Source: JAFMKE01 sp037624485
GTDB lineage: Bacteria > Bacteroidota > Bacteroidia > Chitinophagales > UBA8649
Length of the DNA: 64,000 nt
Assembly (NCBI GenBank): GCA_037624485.1
Contig: JASJJC010000015.1
Location: forward strand, 9,056-73,055
Direction: 5' to 3'
Numbering within the stretch: the first letter of the stretch is position 1; each line of letters opens with the position of its first letter. A model generated the notes under the pieces. That model was not told the DNA's origin. It made no database searches and was given only the letters and a program-made list of their open reading frames with translations. A program made the translations under genes and the position numbers. This document shows positions 16,275 through 25,314 of this stretch, piece after piece.

Positions 16275-17705
16275 GTGAAAAAGCTAGATAAACTTCTTGT
16301 ATTAAGTTATTTAGGACCCTTACTCCTTACTTTCTGTATAGCGCTTTTTGTGTTAGATATGATGTTCTTGTGGAAGTATGTCGACGATTTAATTGGTAAG
16401 GGAATTAGCGGAGGGGTATTAGCTGAACTTATGTTTTTTGCCTCAGCAGTTCAAGTTCCTATGGCTTTTCCTTTAGCAGTTTTGGTCGCATCGATTATGA
16501 CTTTTGGAAGTTTCGGAGAGCAATTTGAATTAACGGCTGTCAAAGCTTCCGGCATATCACTTTTCCGTTTCATGCGTCCGCTAATTATTTTCACCATTTT
16601 TATGAGTCTTGGGGCATTTTATTTTTCTAATAATGTGCTTCCAGTTGCTAATTTGGAGTTTTCTACTCTGCTTAGTGATATTCGTAAGCAGAAACCAGCA
16701 CTGGCTTTTCAAGAGAAGATATTTAATAATGATATTAAGGATTACAGTATTCGCGTCAATGGGAAGAGCGCGGATGATAAAACAGTTTATGACATCATGA
16801 TTTATGACCACACTGAAAATCGAGGAAATAATCATGTGATACTTGCCGATAGTGCAGAATTTGGGTATCTAAATGATGGTGCGGTGATGTCTATTTCTTT
16901 GTATAACGGCAGCCAGTACAAAGAAGAGACTATGCCAATCGAACTAAATGTCCCTGCCAAATTGATGACGACCAAATACAAATCTTGGGAAAAGCATTTT
17001 GATTTATCAGAGTTTAAATTGGAACGTCAAGACCAGACATCTTTCACTAAATTACATCGTATGTTGAATCTGCGGCAATTGAAGAATGGAGCGGATTCAG
17101 TGCTTTCTGCAATGGAAGATGAACGCAAATTGATGATGACTAATATTGGTAGATATTATCTTTTTCTGAAAGAAAAAGAAGATACTAGTGACTTGTACAA
17201 GCAAGAATTATTGTCTTTAGATTTTTACAGTGAGTACGATAGTTTGCCCTACACGCAGAAACTGAACGTGATCAATTCTTCCTTGATAAAAGCGCGAAAC
17301 ATGAAGAATATTTTGGTAAGCAAGGAAGAAATGTTGCGTTTTAAATTTAAGGATCTGATTCAATATCGTTTGTACATGCATCAAAAATTCACCTTGTCCG
17401 TGGCATGCCTAGTTTTATTTTTTATTGGAGCACCGCTGGGTGCAATAATTAAAAAAGGTGGGTTTGGATGGCCGATGTTGCTCGCCGTTATTTTCTTTGT
17501 AGTTTATATCGTAACATCCATTATGGGTGAGAAGACTGCAGAACAGATGGTTCTAACTCCTTGGCAAGGAATGTGGCTGTCTACATTTTTGTTATCACCA
17601 ATAGGGATATTTTTAACTTGGAAAGCTAAGAATGATTCGCCTATATTTACGGGGAGATTTTACAAGAATTTATTCTTGCTTAAAAAGAAAGTGTCACGTG
17701 ATTAG
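16275..17705 (+). CDS. LptF/LptG family permease (long form)
   Basis: 476 aa; LptF and LptG form the inner-membrane part of the LPS export ABC transporter with LptB. Three N-terminal membrane segments (around residues 10-35, 45-75, 95-120), a periplasmic beta-jellyroll domain, then three C-terminal segments including LVLFFIGAPLGAIIKKGGFG, the conserved LptF/G motif. The usual length is about 360 aa; here the region between the jellyroll and the last membrane segments holds roughly 110 extra, helical, charged residues (FTKLHRMLNLRQLKNG onward). Start is GTG at 16275; a TACCTTCA box at 16263-16270 is too close for a normal leader. The partner permease is probably the gene at 39972. Confidence 0.88.
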   Translation: MKKLDKLLVLSYLGPLLLTFCIALFVLDMMFLWKYVDDLIGKGISGGVLAELMFFASAVQVPMAFPLAVLVASIMTFGSFGEQFELTAVKASGISLFRFMRPLIIFTIFMSLGAFYFSNNVLPVANLEFSTLLSDIRKQKPALAFQEKIFNNDIKDYSIRVNGKSADDKTVYDIMIYDHTENRGNNHVILADSAEFGYLNDGAVMSISLYNGSQYKEETMPIELNVPAKLMTTKYKSWEKHFDLSEFKLERQDQTSFTKLHRMLNLRQLKNGADSVLSAMEDERKLMMTNIGRYYLFLKEKEDTSDLYKQELLSLDFYSEYDSLPYTQKLNVINSSLIKARNMKNILVSKEEMLRFKFKDLIQYRLYMHQKFTLSVACLVLFFIGAPLGAIIKKGGFGWPMLLAVIFFVVYIVTSIMGEKTAEQMVLTPWQGMWLSTFLLSPIGIFLTWKAKNDSPIFTGRFYKNLFLLKKKVSRD

Positions 17706-18348
17706 TGTTTTAAAAAAGACTGCCGGATTTTATTTACCTTTTATTTTGTTTATCGGAATAGGTGGGGTGCATTTAGCTTTTAATTATTCAGATGGGCTAT
17801 GGGTGCTATGGTTTTGTGAGCATTTCGATATCACCCGATATGAAATGTTTTCATGGTTCACATTACTTGGAGAACCTCAAGTTTTAATTCCATTGGCGTT
17901 AATTTTCTTTTTGTTTAATTTTGGTCGAGGTGTTTTCGTGGTTTCAACTTGGTTTATTGCCTCTGCAGTTACCATTATTTTGAAGGGTATTATCGCTAAC
18001 CATAGACCAGCATATTACTTTGAAGACATTTTCATTTCCTGTGCAGGGGAATTATCGCTGTGGTATAATTTGAGTACGCCTTCGGGGCATACGACGGCGG
18101 CATTTGCGTTTTTTGCGGCTTTGGCCATTACGACTAAAAATAAAGGGGTACAGCTTGTTTTTCTTCTTGTAGCTCTGCTCGCGGGCCTGAGCCGATTAGT
18201 ACTATTTATGCATTACTTTTATGATGTTTACTTCGGAGCTATTATAGGTGCCGCATGTGCGCTAATTGTATGGTGGTGCTTAAATAATAACGACCGGTTG
18301 AAGTTCGTCCTGTGGAAAAATAATACATATCGAGATCTTAGAAAATGA
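17698..18348 (+). CDS. PAP2-family membrane phosphatase
   Basis: 216 aa from the GTG at 17698, which overlaps the upstream stop codon by 8 bases; the frame is open further upstream but that would run deep into the permease gene. All three PAP2 motifs are present: KGIIANHRP (K-x6-RP), PSGHT, and SRLVLFMHYFYD (SR-x5-H-x3-D). About five to six membrane segments. Such enzymes dephosphorylate undecaprenyl pyrophosphate, lipid A phosphate or phosphatidic acid. The position between an LPS-export permease and a GT39 transferase suggests lipid A or carrier-lipid metabolism. Confidence 0.85.
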   Translation: MISVLKKTAGFYLPFILFIGIGGVHLAFNYSDGLWVLWFCEHFDITRYEMFSWFTLLGEPQVLIPLALIFFLFNFGRGVFVVSTWFIASAVTIILKGIIANHRPAYYFEDIFISCAGELSLWYNLSTPSGHTTAAFAFFAALAITTKNKGVQLVFLLVALLAGLSRLVLFMHYFYDVYFGAIIGAACALIVWWCLNNNDRLKFVLWKNNTYRDLRK

Positions 18349-20009
18349 AATGGCTAGATAAAATACCGTATAAATTATTGCTTGTATTGATTGGGGCGTT
18401 ACTGTTTATCCCTTTCTTAGGCAATGTTCCATTATTTGATTGGGACGAAATCAATTTTGCAGAGTCCGCGCGAGAAATGCTAATTTCTGGTAATTATCTT
18501 CAAATTCAAATCGATTATCAAGCATTTGCTGAGAAACCACCATTTTTTATTTGGTTGCAGGTGATTAGTATGAAGTTTTTTGGTGTTAATGAGTTTGCTG
18601 CAAGGCTACCTAATGCGCTTATCGGTATTGTTACCATGCTCACTTTGCTTGCTATTGGTAAGCGAGTTAAAGACAAGTATTTTGGAGCACTTTGGGCGCT
18701 TGTATATGTTTCTTCTTTCTTGCCTCATTTCTACTTCAAATCGGCTTTAATAGACCCTGTATTCAATCTCTTTATTTTTACAGGAATTTATTTCGCAAGT
18801 AAATTAACTGAGAATGATGAATTTACTGCTAAAAAGAGACGAAGAAAAATTCGGAATAAAGCGGTGTTCTATGCAGGCTTATTCATCGGTTTGGCAGTTC
18901 TTACCAAAGGTCCAGTGGGATTGATTCTTTTTTCTTTGACCTATCTCATGCTTTTTACTTTAAGTCGTTTTAAGCGATTAAATAATCTGTGGGAGATGGT
19001 TTATTTCGGGATAATTTGTTTGGCAACGATTTCTGTTTGGTATGGATTGGAGTGGTATGTTCATGGACCTGCTTTCATGGATGGGTTTTTGCAACGGCAC
19101 ATCGATTTACTTACAACAGCTGATGCGGGTCACGGTGGTCCATTTTTTTACCATTTCTTGGTTTTGTTGTTCGGCTGCTTTCCAGCTTCTGTTTTTATGT
19201 TTGGTGCTTTAAAGAAGCATGATTTTGCCACTCACTTGTTGCAAAATTTTCAAAAATGGATGCTAAGCTTACTAATAGTGATTTTACTCGTGTTTAGTTT
19301 GGTACAAACGAAGGTTATCCATTACTCTTCTCTGGCTTATTTCCCGATTACATTTTTTGCTACATACTTTATCTATTACTTGCTGGAAGGGGAAAGAAAG
19401 TGGCGATGGTATCATGCTACATTATTTTTGTTTATTGGGGTTGTCTGGGGGGCAGCTATTGCCCTTGTACCGGTGCTAGGGCTTAATACGGATGTAATTG
19501 TAGGGATGATAAACGGAAAGGACCCTTTCGCTATTGCAAATCTTAAAGCACAGGTTTATTGGTCGTATTACGATACGATTTATGGGCTGAGTTACATTTT
19601 CGTATTAATTTTTGCAGGGGTAATGTTTGCATTAAGGAATTTGCGAATAGGAGTCGCTACGTTGTTTATAAGTTCTTGTATGCTCATTCAATTGGTGGTA
19701 ATTTTGTTTACACCTCGAATTGAGAAATATACGCAAGATGCGGCGATAGAATTCTACAAAGAGAAGGCAGTTGAAGAGTGTTATATTCAGACTTTGGGAT
19801 TTAAAAGTTACGCACCCTTGTTTTATGGGGAGAAATCTCATGATTTAAAACCTCTTTCAACAGAAACCTTGTTAAATGAATACGTTAAGGAGGCTGTTTA
19901 TTTTGTTTCTAAAATAGATCGAAAAGATGAGTATTTGGAAATGTATCCTCAATTGGAGCTTTTAAGAGAGAAAAATGGCTTTGTTTTTTATCGTAAACGA
20001 GTCTATTAA
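18345..20009 (+). CDS. GT39/ArnT-like membrane glycosyltransferase
   Basis: 554 aa with about a dozen hydrophobic segments. Early loop motif LFDWDEINFAESAREML carries the acidic pair of polyprenyl-phosphate-sugar transferases (ArnT, PMT), followed by AEKPPFFIWLQ. The C-terminal 100 residues form a soluble domain. The family moves a sugar from a polyprenyl phosphate donor to lipid A or protein. ATG overlaps the end of the PAP2 gene (ATGA), so the two are translationally coupled; together with the LptF/G-like gene they look like a lipid A modification and export set. Acceptor not determinable. Confidence 0.85.
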   Translation: MKWLDKIPYKLLLVLIGALLFIPFLGNVPLFDWDEINFAESAREMLISGNYLQIQIDYQAFAEKPPFFIWLQVISMKFFGVNEFAARLPNALIGIVTMLTLLAIGKRVKDKYFGALWALVYVSSFLPHFYFKSALIDPVFNLFIFTGIYFASKLTENDEFTAKKRRRKIRNKAVFYAGLFIGLAVLTKGPVGLILFSLTYLMLFTLSRFKRLNNLWEMVYFGIICLATISVWYGLEWYVHGPAFMDGFLQRHIDLLTTADAGHGGPFFYHFLVLLFGCFPASVFMFGALKKHDFATHLLQNFQKWMLSLLIVILLVFSLVQTKVIHYSSLAYFPITFFATYFIYYLLEGERKWRWYHATLFLFIGVVWGAAIALVPVLGLNTDVIVGMINGKDPFAIANLKAQVYWSYYDTIYGLSYIFVLIFAGVMFALRNLRIGVATLFISSCMLIQLVVILFTPRIEKYTQDAAIEFYKEKAVEECYIQTLGFKSYAPLFYGEKSHDLKPLSTETLLNEYVKEAVYFVSKIDRKDEYLEMYPQLELLREKNGFVFYRKRVY

Positions 20010-20129
20010 TGTTTAGCATTGGTGGGTATCGGGAGTAGTTTGATGAAGGATTTGAAATGGGAATATTTTTGAGTGTGATAAACTCGCAATTTTTTCAAGA
20101 AAACATTTTCCTTTTAAAAATAAAACATT

Positions 20130-20137
20130 TACCTTTG
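20130..20137 (+). promoter_or_regulatory. -7 box of the rplU-rpmA promoter
   Basis: TACCTTTG, exact consensus, 20 bases before the rplU ATG. The -33 region shows only TTTT at 20106-20109. Confidence 0.6.
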
Positions 20138-20157
20138 CAAGCCAAAATTAAAGAGAA

Positions 20158-20463
20158 ATGTACGCAATAGTAGAAATAGCTGGACAACAATTTAAAGTAG
20201 AAGAAGGTAAGCAAATATTTGTTCACCGTCTTGAAGGTAATGAAGGCGATAAGGTTGAATTTAACCAAGTTTTGTTCAAAGCTGACGGTGATAAAGTAAG
20301 TGTAGGTACGCCGACATTGAAATCAAAGGTTTCTGCGAAGATTGTAGAACATTTGAAAGGCGATAAAGTAATCGTTTTCAAAAAGAAAAGAAGAAAAGGA
20401 TATAAAGTGAAAAACGGTCATAGACAATATTTGACCAAAGTAGCTATTGAAAAAATTTCGTAA
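20158..20463 (+). CDS. rplU: 50S ribosomal protein L21
   Basis: 101 aa. MYAIVEIAGQQFKVEEGKQIFVHRL and the C-terminal KKRRKGYKVKNGHRQYLTKVAIEKI are characteristic of L21. It binds 23S rRNA. Unlike some Bacteroidota L21 proteins, it has no C-terminal helix-hairpin-helix extension. rpmA follows after 22 A-rich bases, as usual. Confidence 0.96.
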   Translation: MYAIVEIAGQQFKVEEGKQIFVHRLEGNEGDKVEFNQVLFKADGDKVSVGTPTLKSKVSAKIVEHLKGDKVIVFKKKRRKGYKVKNGHRQYLTKVAIEKIS

Positions 20464-20485
20464 GAAAAATAAAAAATAAAAAAAA

Positions 20486-20920
20486 ATGGCTCACAAGAAA
20501 GGTCAAGGTAGTTCTAGGAACGGACGTGAATCGGAAAGTAAGAGATTAGGAGTGAAATTGTTTGGAGGTCAAACAGCTATTCCTGGGAATATATTAGTCC
20601 GTCAAAGAGGAACGAAATTCCATGCGGGTACCGGAGTGGGTATGGGGAAAGATCACACTTTGTTCGCAAAAGATGTTGGTTTAGTTACCTTTTCTACCAA
20701 GAAAGGAAACAGGAGATATATTTCTGTACTTCCTGTTCAATCAGAAGCAGTTGTTAAGGAAGTTGTAAAGAAAAAAGCAGCACCTAAGAAAATTGAAAAA
20801 GTAGAAGCAGCACCTAAGAAAGCACCTGCTGCCAAGAAAGTGGCTGCTCCAAAGGCTGAGAAAGCGCCTGCTGCCAAGAAAGCACCTGCTGCCAAGAAAG
20901 CCAAGAAAGGTGATGAGTAG
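20486..20920 (+). CDS. rpmA: 50S ribosomal protein L27 with Lys/Ala/Pro-rich tail
   Basis: 144 aa, of which the first 85 or so are standard L27 (MAHKKGQGSSRNGRESESKR, GVKLFGGQ, GMGKDHTLFAKDVGLV). The remaining 55-60 residues are a low-complexity basic tail with APKK, APAAKK and AAPK units, resembling histone H1-like tails. No N-terminal propeptide is present, unlike Firmicutes L27. The tail is encoded by short imperfect DNA repeats (20805-20905). A terminator follows at 21000. Confidence 0.95.
   Translation: MAHKKGQGSSRNGRESESKRLGVKLFGGQTAIPGNILVRQRGTKFHAGTGVGMGKDHTLFAKDVGLVTFSTKKGNRRYISVLPVQSEAVVKEVVKKKAAPKKIEKVEAAPKKAPAAKKVAAPKAEKAPAAKKAPAAKKAKKGDE
20805..20905 (+). repeat. Short imperfect repeats encoding the L27 tail
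   Basis: The unit CCTGCTGCCAAGAAAG occurs three times, interleaved with GCTCCAAAGGCTGAGAAAG-like variants. Such units expand and contract by slippage, so tail length probably varies between strains. Confidence 0.7.
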
Positions 20921-20999
20921 ATAATATTGAATGGATAGGATCTGGCTTTAAAAGAGATTTAATGCCTAATTCTTACAATCAAATTTTATAGATTAAAAT

Positions 21000-21030
21000 A
21001 AAGGCTCTTGATAGGAGCCTTTTACTTTTT
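21000..21030 (+). terminator. Rho-independent terminator after rpmA
   Basis: AAAGGCTC (21000-21007), a 7-base loop, GAGCCTTT (21015-21022), then a T-rich tract to 21030. It lies between rpmA and ruvX, whose ATG is only 3 bases after the T-tract. Confidence 0.75.
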
Positions 21031-21032
21031 AT

Positions 21033-21449
21033 ATGAGTAGAATATTAGCTATAGATTATGGTAAACGTCGAGTTGGTGTAGCTGTGACAGATCCCTTGCA
21101 AATCATTTGTACGGGGCTTCCTACGGTCCCAAATAAGGAAATATTTACGTTTATAAAGAACTATTTGGCTAGCGAAGAAGTTGAATCCTTTGTGATTGGT
21201 GAGTCTAAGAACTTGGATAATACCAAATCACAAGTAGCAGATGACATAGAATCATTTGCAAAAAAGTTAGAGAAACAATACCCTCACATACCTATTCATT
21301 GGGTCGATGAAAGATTTACATCCAAAATGGCTAAACAAAGTATGTTGATGAGTGGAATGAAAAAGAAAAAGAGAAGGCAAAAAGAGATTGTAGACGAAAT
21401 TAGTGCTACAATAATTCTTCAAACTTACTTGGAAAAAACGCAGTTATGA
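21033..21449 (+). CDS. ruvX: Putative pre-16S rRNA nuclease / Holliday resolvase-like YqgF
   Basis: 138 aa. RNase H-like fold: AIDYGKRRVGVAVTD with the first catalytic Asp, VIGESKN, WVDERFTSKMA with the second acid, and DEISATIILQTYL with the last Asp. YqgF trims 16S rRNA precursors in E. coli. It overlaps def by 4 bases (ATGA). Confidence 0.92.
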   Translation: MSRILAIDYGKRRVGVAVTDPLQIICTGLPTVPNKEIFTFIKNYLASEEVESFVIGESKNLDNTKSQVADDIESFAKKLEKQYPHIPIHWVDERFTSKMAKQSMLMSGMKKKKRRQKEIVDEISATIILQTYLEKTQL

Positions 21450-22009
21450 TATTACCTATAATCGCTTATGGAGATCCTGTTTTAAAGCGAATCGCTGATG
21501 AAATTGACGCAGACTACCCTGGATTACAAGAATTGATTAGCCATATGGAAGAAAGTATGGAACATGCTAGTGGTGTTGGACTCGCAGCTCCACAAATTGG
21601 TAAATCTATTCGACTTTTTTTGGTTGATAGTACCTTAATGATGGACGAAGGGGAAGAGGAGAATGGCATACAAGAAGTATTTATCAACGCTGAAATAATA
21701 GAGGAAAAAGGAGAAGAATGGGCCTTTGAGGAGGGTTGCTTGAGCATTCCTGACATTCGAGAAGATATCTTACGTAAAGACACTATTACCATCAAATATT
21801 TTGACAAGGAGTTTAAAGAACATACAAAGACCTTTGATGGGCTCACCGCTCGGGTTATTCAACATGAATATGACCATATCGAAGGGGTATTGTTCGTGGA
21901 TTATCTGAAGCCCTTAAAAAAGAAGTTACTCCAAAAAAGACTAAGAAGAATTAGTGAGGGGAAAATTAGTGTAAAGTATAGAATGCGATTTCCGAAGCTT
22001 GCTCGTTAG
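21446..22009 (+). CDS. def: Peptide deformylase
   Basis: 187 aa. Motif 1 GVGLAAPQIG, motif 2 EEGCLSIP (metal Cys), motif 3 QHEYDHIEG (HExxH with two metal His and catalytic Glu) are all intact. Removes the formyl group from nascent N-termini. Coupled with ruvX; converges on pdxA with a 4-base gap. Confidence 0.95.
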   Translation: MILPIIAYGDPVLKRIADEIDADYPGLQELISHMEESMEHASGVGLAAPQIGKSIRLFLVDSTLMMDEGEEENGIQEVFINAEIIEEKGEEWAFEEGCLSIPDIREDILRKDTITIKYFDKEFKEHTKTFDGLTARVIQHEYDHIEGVLFVDYLKPLKKKLLQKRLRRISEGKISVKYRMRFPKLAR

Positions 22010-22013
22010 AGAT

Positions 22014-23084
22014 TTAATCCATTTTACGGGCCTTATACCGCTTTTTACTTTTCTTCAGCTTATCTGCGGTAATCTCCGTGTATTCAGATCTGTTTTTAAA
22101 GATATCTATAGCTGCAAATAAAGCATTGCGCATGGATCGCTCAGATGCTAAGTTTTTACCTGCGATATCATAAGCTGTGCCATGGTCAGGAGATGTTCGT
22201 ACCAAGTCTATCCCACCTGTATAATTGACTCCATCATCAAAGGTAAGTGCTTTAAACGGAGCTAAACCCTGATCGTGATAAATAGCTAATATAGCATCAA
22301 AGTTTTTGTAGTTTCCTGACCCAAATAAGCCATCAGCAGCATAGGGTCCTAATGCTAAAATCCCATTCCTGTAACTTTGATTAATAGCAGGAATAAGTAT
22401 TTCTAATTCCTCAGAACCAATAAGTCCTTTATCTCCAGCATGCGGATTTAATGATAAAACAGCAATCTTGGGTTTGTTGATAAAGAAGTCTTTAATAAGG
22501 GATTTATTTAGTTGCTCAATTTTATTCTGCACAATGATTTTTGTCAATTTACTAGAAATCTCATTTACAGGTATATGGTTAGTCACTAAGCCTAGTCGTA
22601 GGTTTTCCGCAAATAAAATCATAATACTATCCTCTGCACCTGTGAATGCTGCAATGTATTCCGTATGGCCTGAAAACTTGCCTTCTGCTGCCTTTGCTAC
22701 TGTACTTTTGTTAATCGGAGCCGTGAGAATCGCATCTATTTTTCCATCTTTCCAATCAACCAATGCCTTGTCTATTGCATTTAATGCATATTGACCCGCA
22801 ATTTCTGTTTCCTCGCCAACTTCAATGACGGGTATTTCATCAATAGTACTAACTACATTTGTCTGCTTTTCCATAAGCTTAGACCAATCGGTGAGTTTGC
22901 TATATCTAAATTTAGTGTTGTCTAATAACTTCTTGTAATGTGATAAAACTCTTGTAGATCCATAGACCACGGGTGTGCAATATTGGTAAATCTTTTCATT
23001 CGAGAGCATTTTAATAATAATCTCTGGACCTACACCATTAATGTCTCCGATCGTTATCCCTATTTTTGGTTTTATATCTTGCAT
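22014..23084 (-). CDS. pdxA: 4-hydroxythreonine-4-phosphate dehydrogenase
   Basis: 356 aa. GITIGDINGVGPEIIIKML at the N-terminus, GHTEYIAAFTG, LNPHAGDKGLIGSEE and YHDQGLAPFK contain the substrate and metal-binding residues of PdxA. It acts in DXP-dependent pyridoxal phosphate synthesis. The start codon overlaps the pepA stop by one base, so the two are coupled. It has a short Lys-rich C-terminal tail (KKSKKRYKARKMD). Confidence 0.93.
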   Translation of the reverse strand: MQDIKPKIGITIGDINGVGPEIIIKMLSNEKIYQYCTPVVYGSTRVLSHYKKLLDNTKFRYSKLTDWSKLMEKQTNVVSTIDEIPVIEVGEETEIAGQYALNAIDKALVDWKDGKIDAILTAPINKSTVAKAAEGKFSGHTEYIAAFTGAEDSIMILFAENLRLGLVTNHIPVNEISSKLTKIIVQNKIEQLNKSLIKDFFINKPKIAVLSLNPHAGDKGLIGSEELEILIPAINQSYRNGILALGPYAADGLFGSGNYKNFDAILAIYHDQGLAPFKALTFDDGVNYTGGIDLVRTSPDHGTAYDIAGKNLASERSMRNALFAAIDIFKNRSEYTEITADKLKKSKKRYKARKMD

Positions 23085-24478
23085 TAGTTCTTGGTTCTAT
23101 TCTTAATGAAATTGTAAAGTAAACGAACTCCTACTCCTGTTCCATTTTTTCCTCTGTAAGAGTCTGGAGATTTCAAAAATGCAGCTCCTGCAATATCAAT
23201 ATGCATCCATGGATAGTCAACGAAGTGCTGTAAAAACATTCCAGCGGTTGTTTGACCAGCAAAGGCTCCTCCAAGGTTGTTGATGTCTGCTATTTCAGAT
23301 TTAAGCATTGTCTCGTATTCTTCCCACATCGGAAACTCAACTAAACGTTCATGAACAGCTTCACCGCTTTGTTTTAACTGATTTTTCAAGGTATCTGAGG
23401 CGTTGCCCATGCAAGCTACTCCGGCAGGGCCTATTGCTCTGGCTGCTGCCCCTGTTAAGGTGGCCAAGTCAATTACGAATTCAGGTTTCAGTTTTTTTGC
23501 ATAGTGCAAGGCATCAGCTAGCACTAACCTGCCTTCGGCATCCGTATTTAAAACCTCGACCGTTTTTCCACTATACATAGTAAGTACATCTCCAGGTGCA
23601 ATTGCATCTAAGCCTGGACGATTATCTGTAGCAGGTATCAAACCGATAACATGTATCGGTAGGTTTTGTCCAGCAATGGCGCAGAATGCACCAACAACAG
23701 CAGCAGAACCACCCATGTCGCTCTTCATCATATCCATGCTGTTGGCCGTAGGCTTGAGGCTTAGTCCTCCTGTATCATACATGACTCCTTTACCTACAAG
23801 GACAATTGGCTGACTATTAACAGCCTTGCTTGATTTGTATTCAAGGATGTTAAATGTCGGTTCTTGGATGCTTCCTTTATTCACACCAAGTATTCCTCCC
23901 ATTTTTTCTTTTACAATTCGCTCTTTTTCCCAAACTTTTAAATTAAACCCATATTGTTTACCTAAGCGCTTGATTTCTTTCGAATATTGTTGGGCATTCA
24001 GGAAACTATGCGGCTCATTAACCAAAGTTCGCGCAATGCATGTTGATGCTATAATGTTGACTAATTCATTCATATCAGCTTTCGCGATATCAGTTGTGTG
24101 AAGGTTTATCTTTTTTGCTATTTTTTTGGCTTTGTATTTTTCAAATGCATACGAAGAGAGTCCAATACCCTCTATAAAAGCGAAAAGTCCTTCCTTACTC
24201 GCTGTAGAGTTTATATTCCAATTTTGGAGGGCTAATCCACTTGCTAATTTGTATAACTGCTCACCACTTTTTCTGCACTTTTCCAATTGCTCTTCAGCTT
24301 TCACAATTACCGTTGTACCCTTTTCATTAGTAAAGTGAAAGAAGTTTTTATCCTTGGCTGATTTAATCGCTTTTACTTGATATGCATCTAGATTATTTTT
24401 TGCTTTCAGGTTTGAAAGAAAATAAATAGTGTTCGCCGTTTTACTGTCTAATTTGTTGCTAATGCTAAAATGTTCCAT
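23084..24478 (-). CDS. pepA: M17 leucyl aminopeptidase
   Basis: 464 aa from the ATG at 24478. Metal and catalytic motifs: VGKGVMYDTGGLSLKP, MKSDMGGSAAV, NTDAEGRLVLADAL. The N-terminal domain is divergent, as is normal for M17. The frame stays open to a GTG at 24520, but an exact TATTTTTG promoter box (24499-24506, minus) lies inside that extension, so the ATG is preferred. It hydrolyses N-terminal residues from peptides in the cytoplasm. Confidence 0.9.
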   Translation of the reverse strand: MEHFSISNKLDSKTANTIYFLSNLKAKNNLDAYQVKAIKSAKDKNFFHFTNEKGTTVIVKAEEQLEKCRKSGEQLYKLASGLALQNWNINSTASKEGLFAFIEGIGLSSYAFEKYKAKKIAKKINLHTTDIAKADMNELVNIIASTCIARTLVNEPHSFLNAQQYSKEIKRLGKQYGFNLKVWEKERIVKEKMGGILGVNKGSIQEPTFNILEYKSSKAVNSQPIVLVGKGVMYDTGGLSLKPTANSMDMMKSDMGGSAAVVGAFCAIAGQNLPIHVIGLIPATDNRPGLDAIAPGDVLTMYSGKTVEVLNTDAEGRLVLADALHYAKKLKPEFVIDLATLTGAAARAIGPAGVACMGNASDTLKNQLKQSGEAVHERLVEFPMWEEYETMLKSEIADINNLGGAFAGQTTAGMFLQHFVDYPWMHIDIAGAAFLKSPDSYRGKNGTGVGVRLLYNFIKNRTKN

Positions 24479-24498
24479 AGAAATCCTTAAATAGTCTG

Positions 24499-24506
24499 CA
24501 AAAATA
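24499..24506 (-). promoter_or_regulatory. -7 box of the pepA-pdxA promoter
   Basis: Minus strand TATTTTTG, 20 bases before the ATG at 24478. It decides between the GTG and ATG starts of pepA. On the plus strand, AATATTTG at 24509-24516 may be the rsmA -7 box. Confidence 0.6.
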
Positions 24507-24534
24507 GCAATATTTGTCACCTAAATAAGAATAC

Positions 24535-25314
24535 TTGGCAAAACATAAGCACATCCATTTAAATAAATCATTAGGGCAACACTTCCTGAAAGACGATTAC
24601 GTTTTAACCCAAATTTATGAATCTATTTTGGAAAATACGCAGGGTCTGCCTTTATTGGAAGTTGGGCCAGGTGCCGGTGCATTGAGTGGATATTTACAGG
24701 AACAAAAGAAATATAAATTAGTTGAATTTGATTCTCGTTGGGTAAAGCATTTAAAGGAGGAATACCCTGATTTGCAAGATGAAATTATTCAGGCAGACTT
24801 TTTACAAGCCTCTCTTAAAGAATTTTTTGATGAGCCCTTTGCTGTAGTTGGCAACTTCCCATACAACATATCTTCTCAAATTGTCTTTAAAATCATTGAT
24901 AACAAAGAAACCGTTCCCGTAATGCTCGGAATGTTTCAAAAAGAGATGGCGCGACGAATTTGTGCAAAAGAGGGGAGTAAGGAGTTTGGTATTATAACTG
25001 TGCTTACTCAATTATTTTACGAAACTACTTATCTTTTTGACGTGCCAAGAGAAGCCTTTAATCCTCCTCCAAAAGTGATGAGTGGAGTTATGGTAATGAA
25101 AAGAAGAAAAACAGACTTCGCGGTAAACCCTGTATTTTTTAAAACTATGGTAAAACTTGCATTTAATCAAAGACGCAAAACCTTGAGAAATAGTTTGAAA
25201 CAATATATTAATAACGACGAGGTCAAGGCGCTCGAGGTCTTTAATCTTCGTCCAGAGCAAGTTTCACTAGACGGTTTGATTAATTTGGCAAACATCTTAG
25301 AATTGTATAATTAA
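24535..25314 (+). CDS. rsmA: 16S rRNA dimethyladenosine transferase
   Basis: 259 aa starting with TTG. KSLGQHFLKD at the N-terminus, SAM-binding LLEVGPGAGALS, and catalytic NFPYNISSQIV identify KsgA/RsmA, which dimethylates two adjacent adenines near the 3' end of 16S rRNA. It diverges from pepA with a very short spacer, so leader length must be minimal. The next gene starts within its stop codon. Confidence 0.94.
   Translation: MAKHKHIHLNKSLGQHFLKDDYVLTQIYESILENTQGLPLLEVGPGAGALSGYLQEQKKYKLVEFDSRWVKHLKEEYPDLQDEIIQADFLQASLKEFFDEPFAVVGNFPYNISSQIVFKIIDNKETVPVMLGMFQKEMARRICAKEGSKEFGIITVLTQLFYETTYLFDVPREAFNPPPKVMSGVMVMKRRKTDFAVNPVFFKTMVKLAFNQRRKTLRNSLKQYINNDEVKALEVFNLRPEQVSLDGLINLANILELYN

Noticed and set aside
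21446..23084. Search for a terminator between the converging def and pdxA genes
   Set aside because: Only 4 bases separate them and no hairpin with a T-tract is evident at either gene end.
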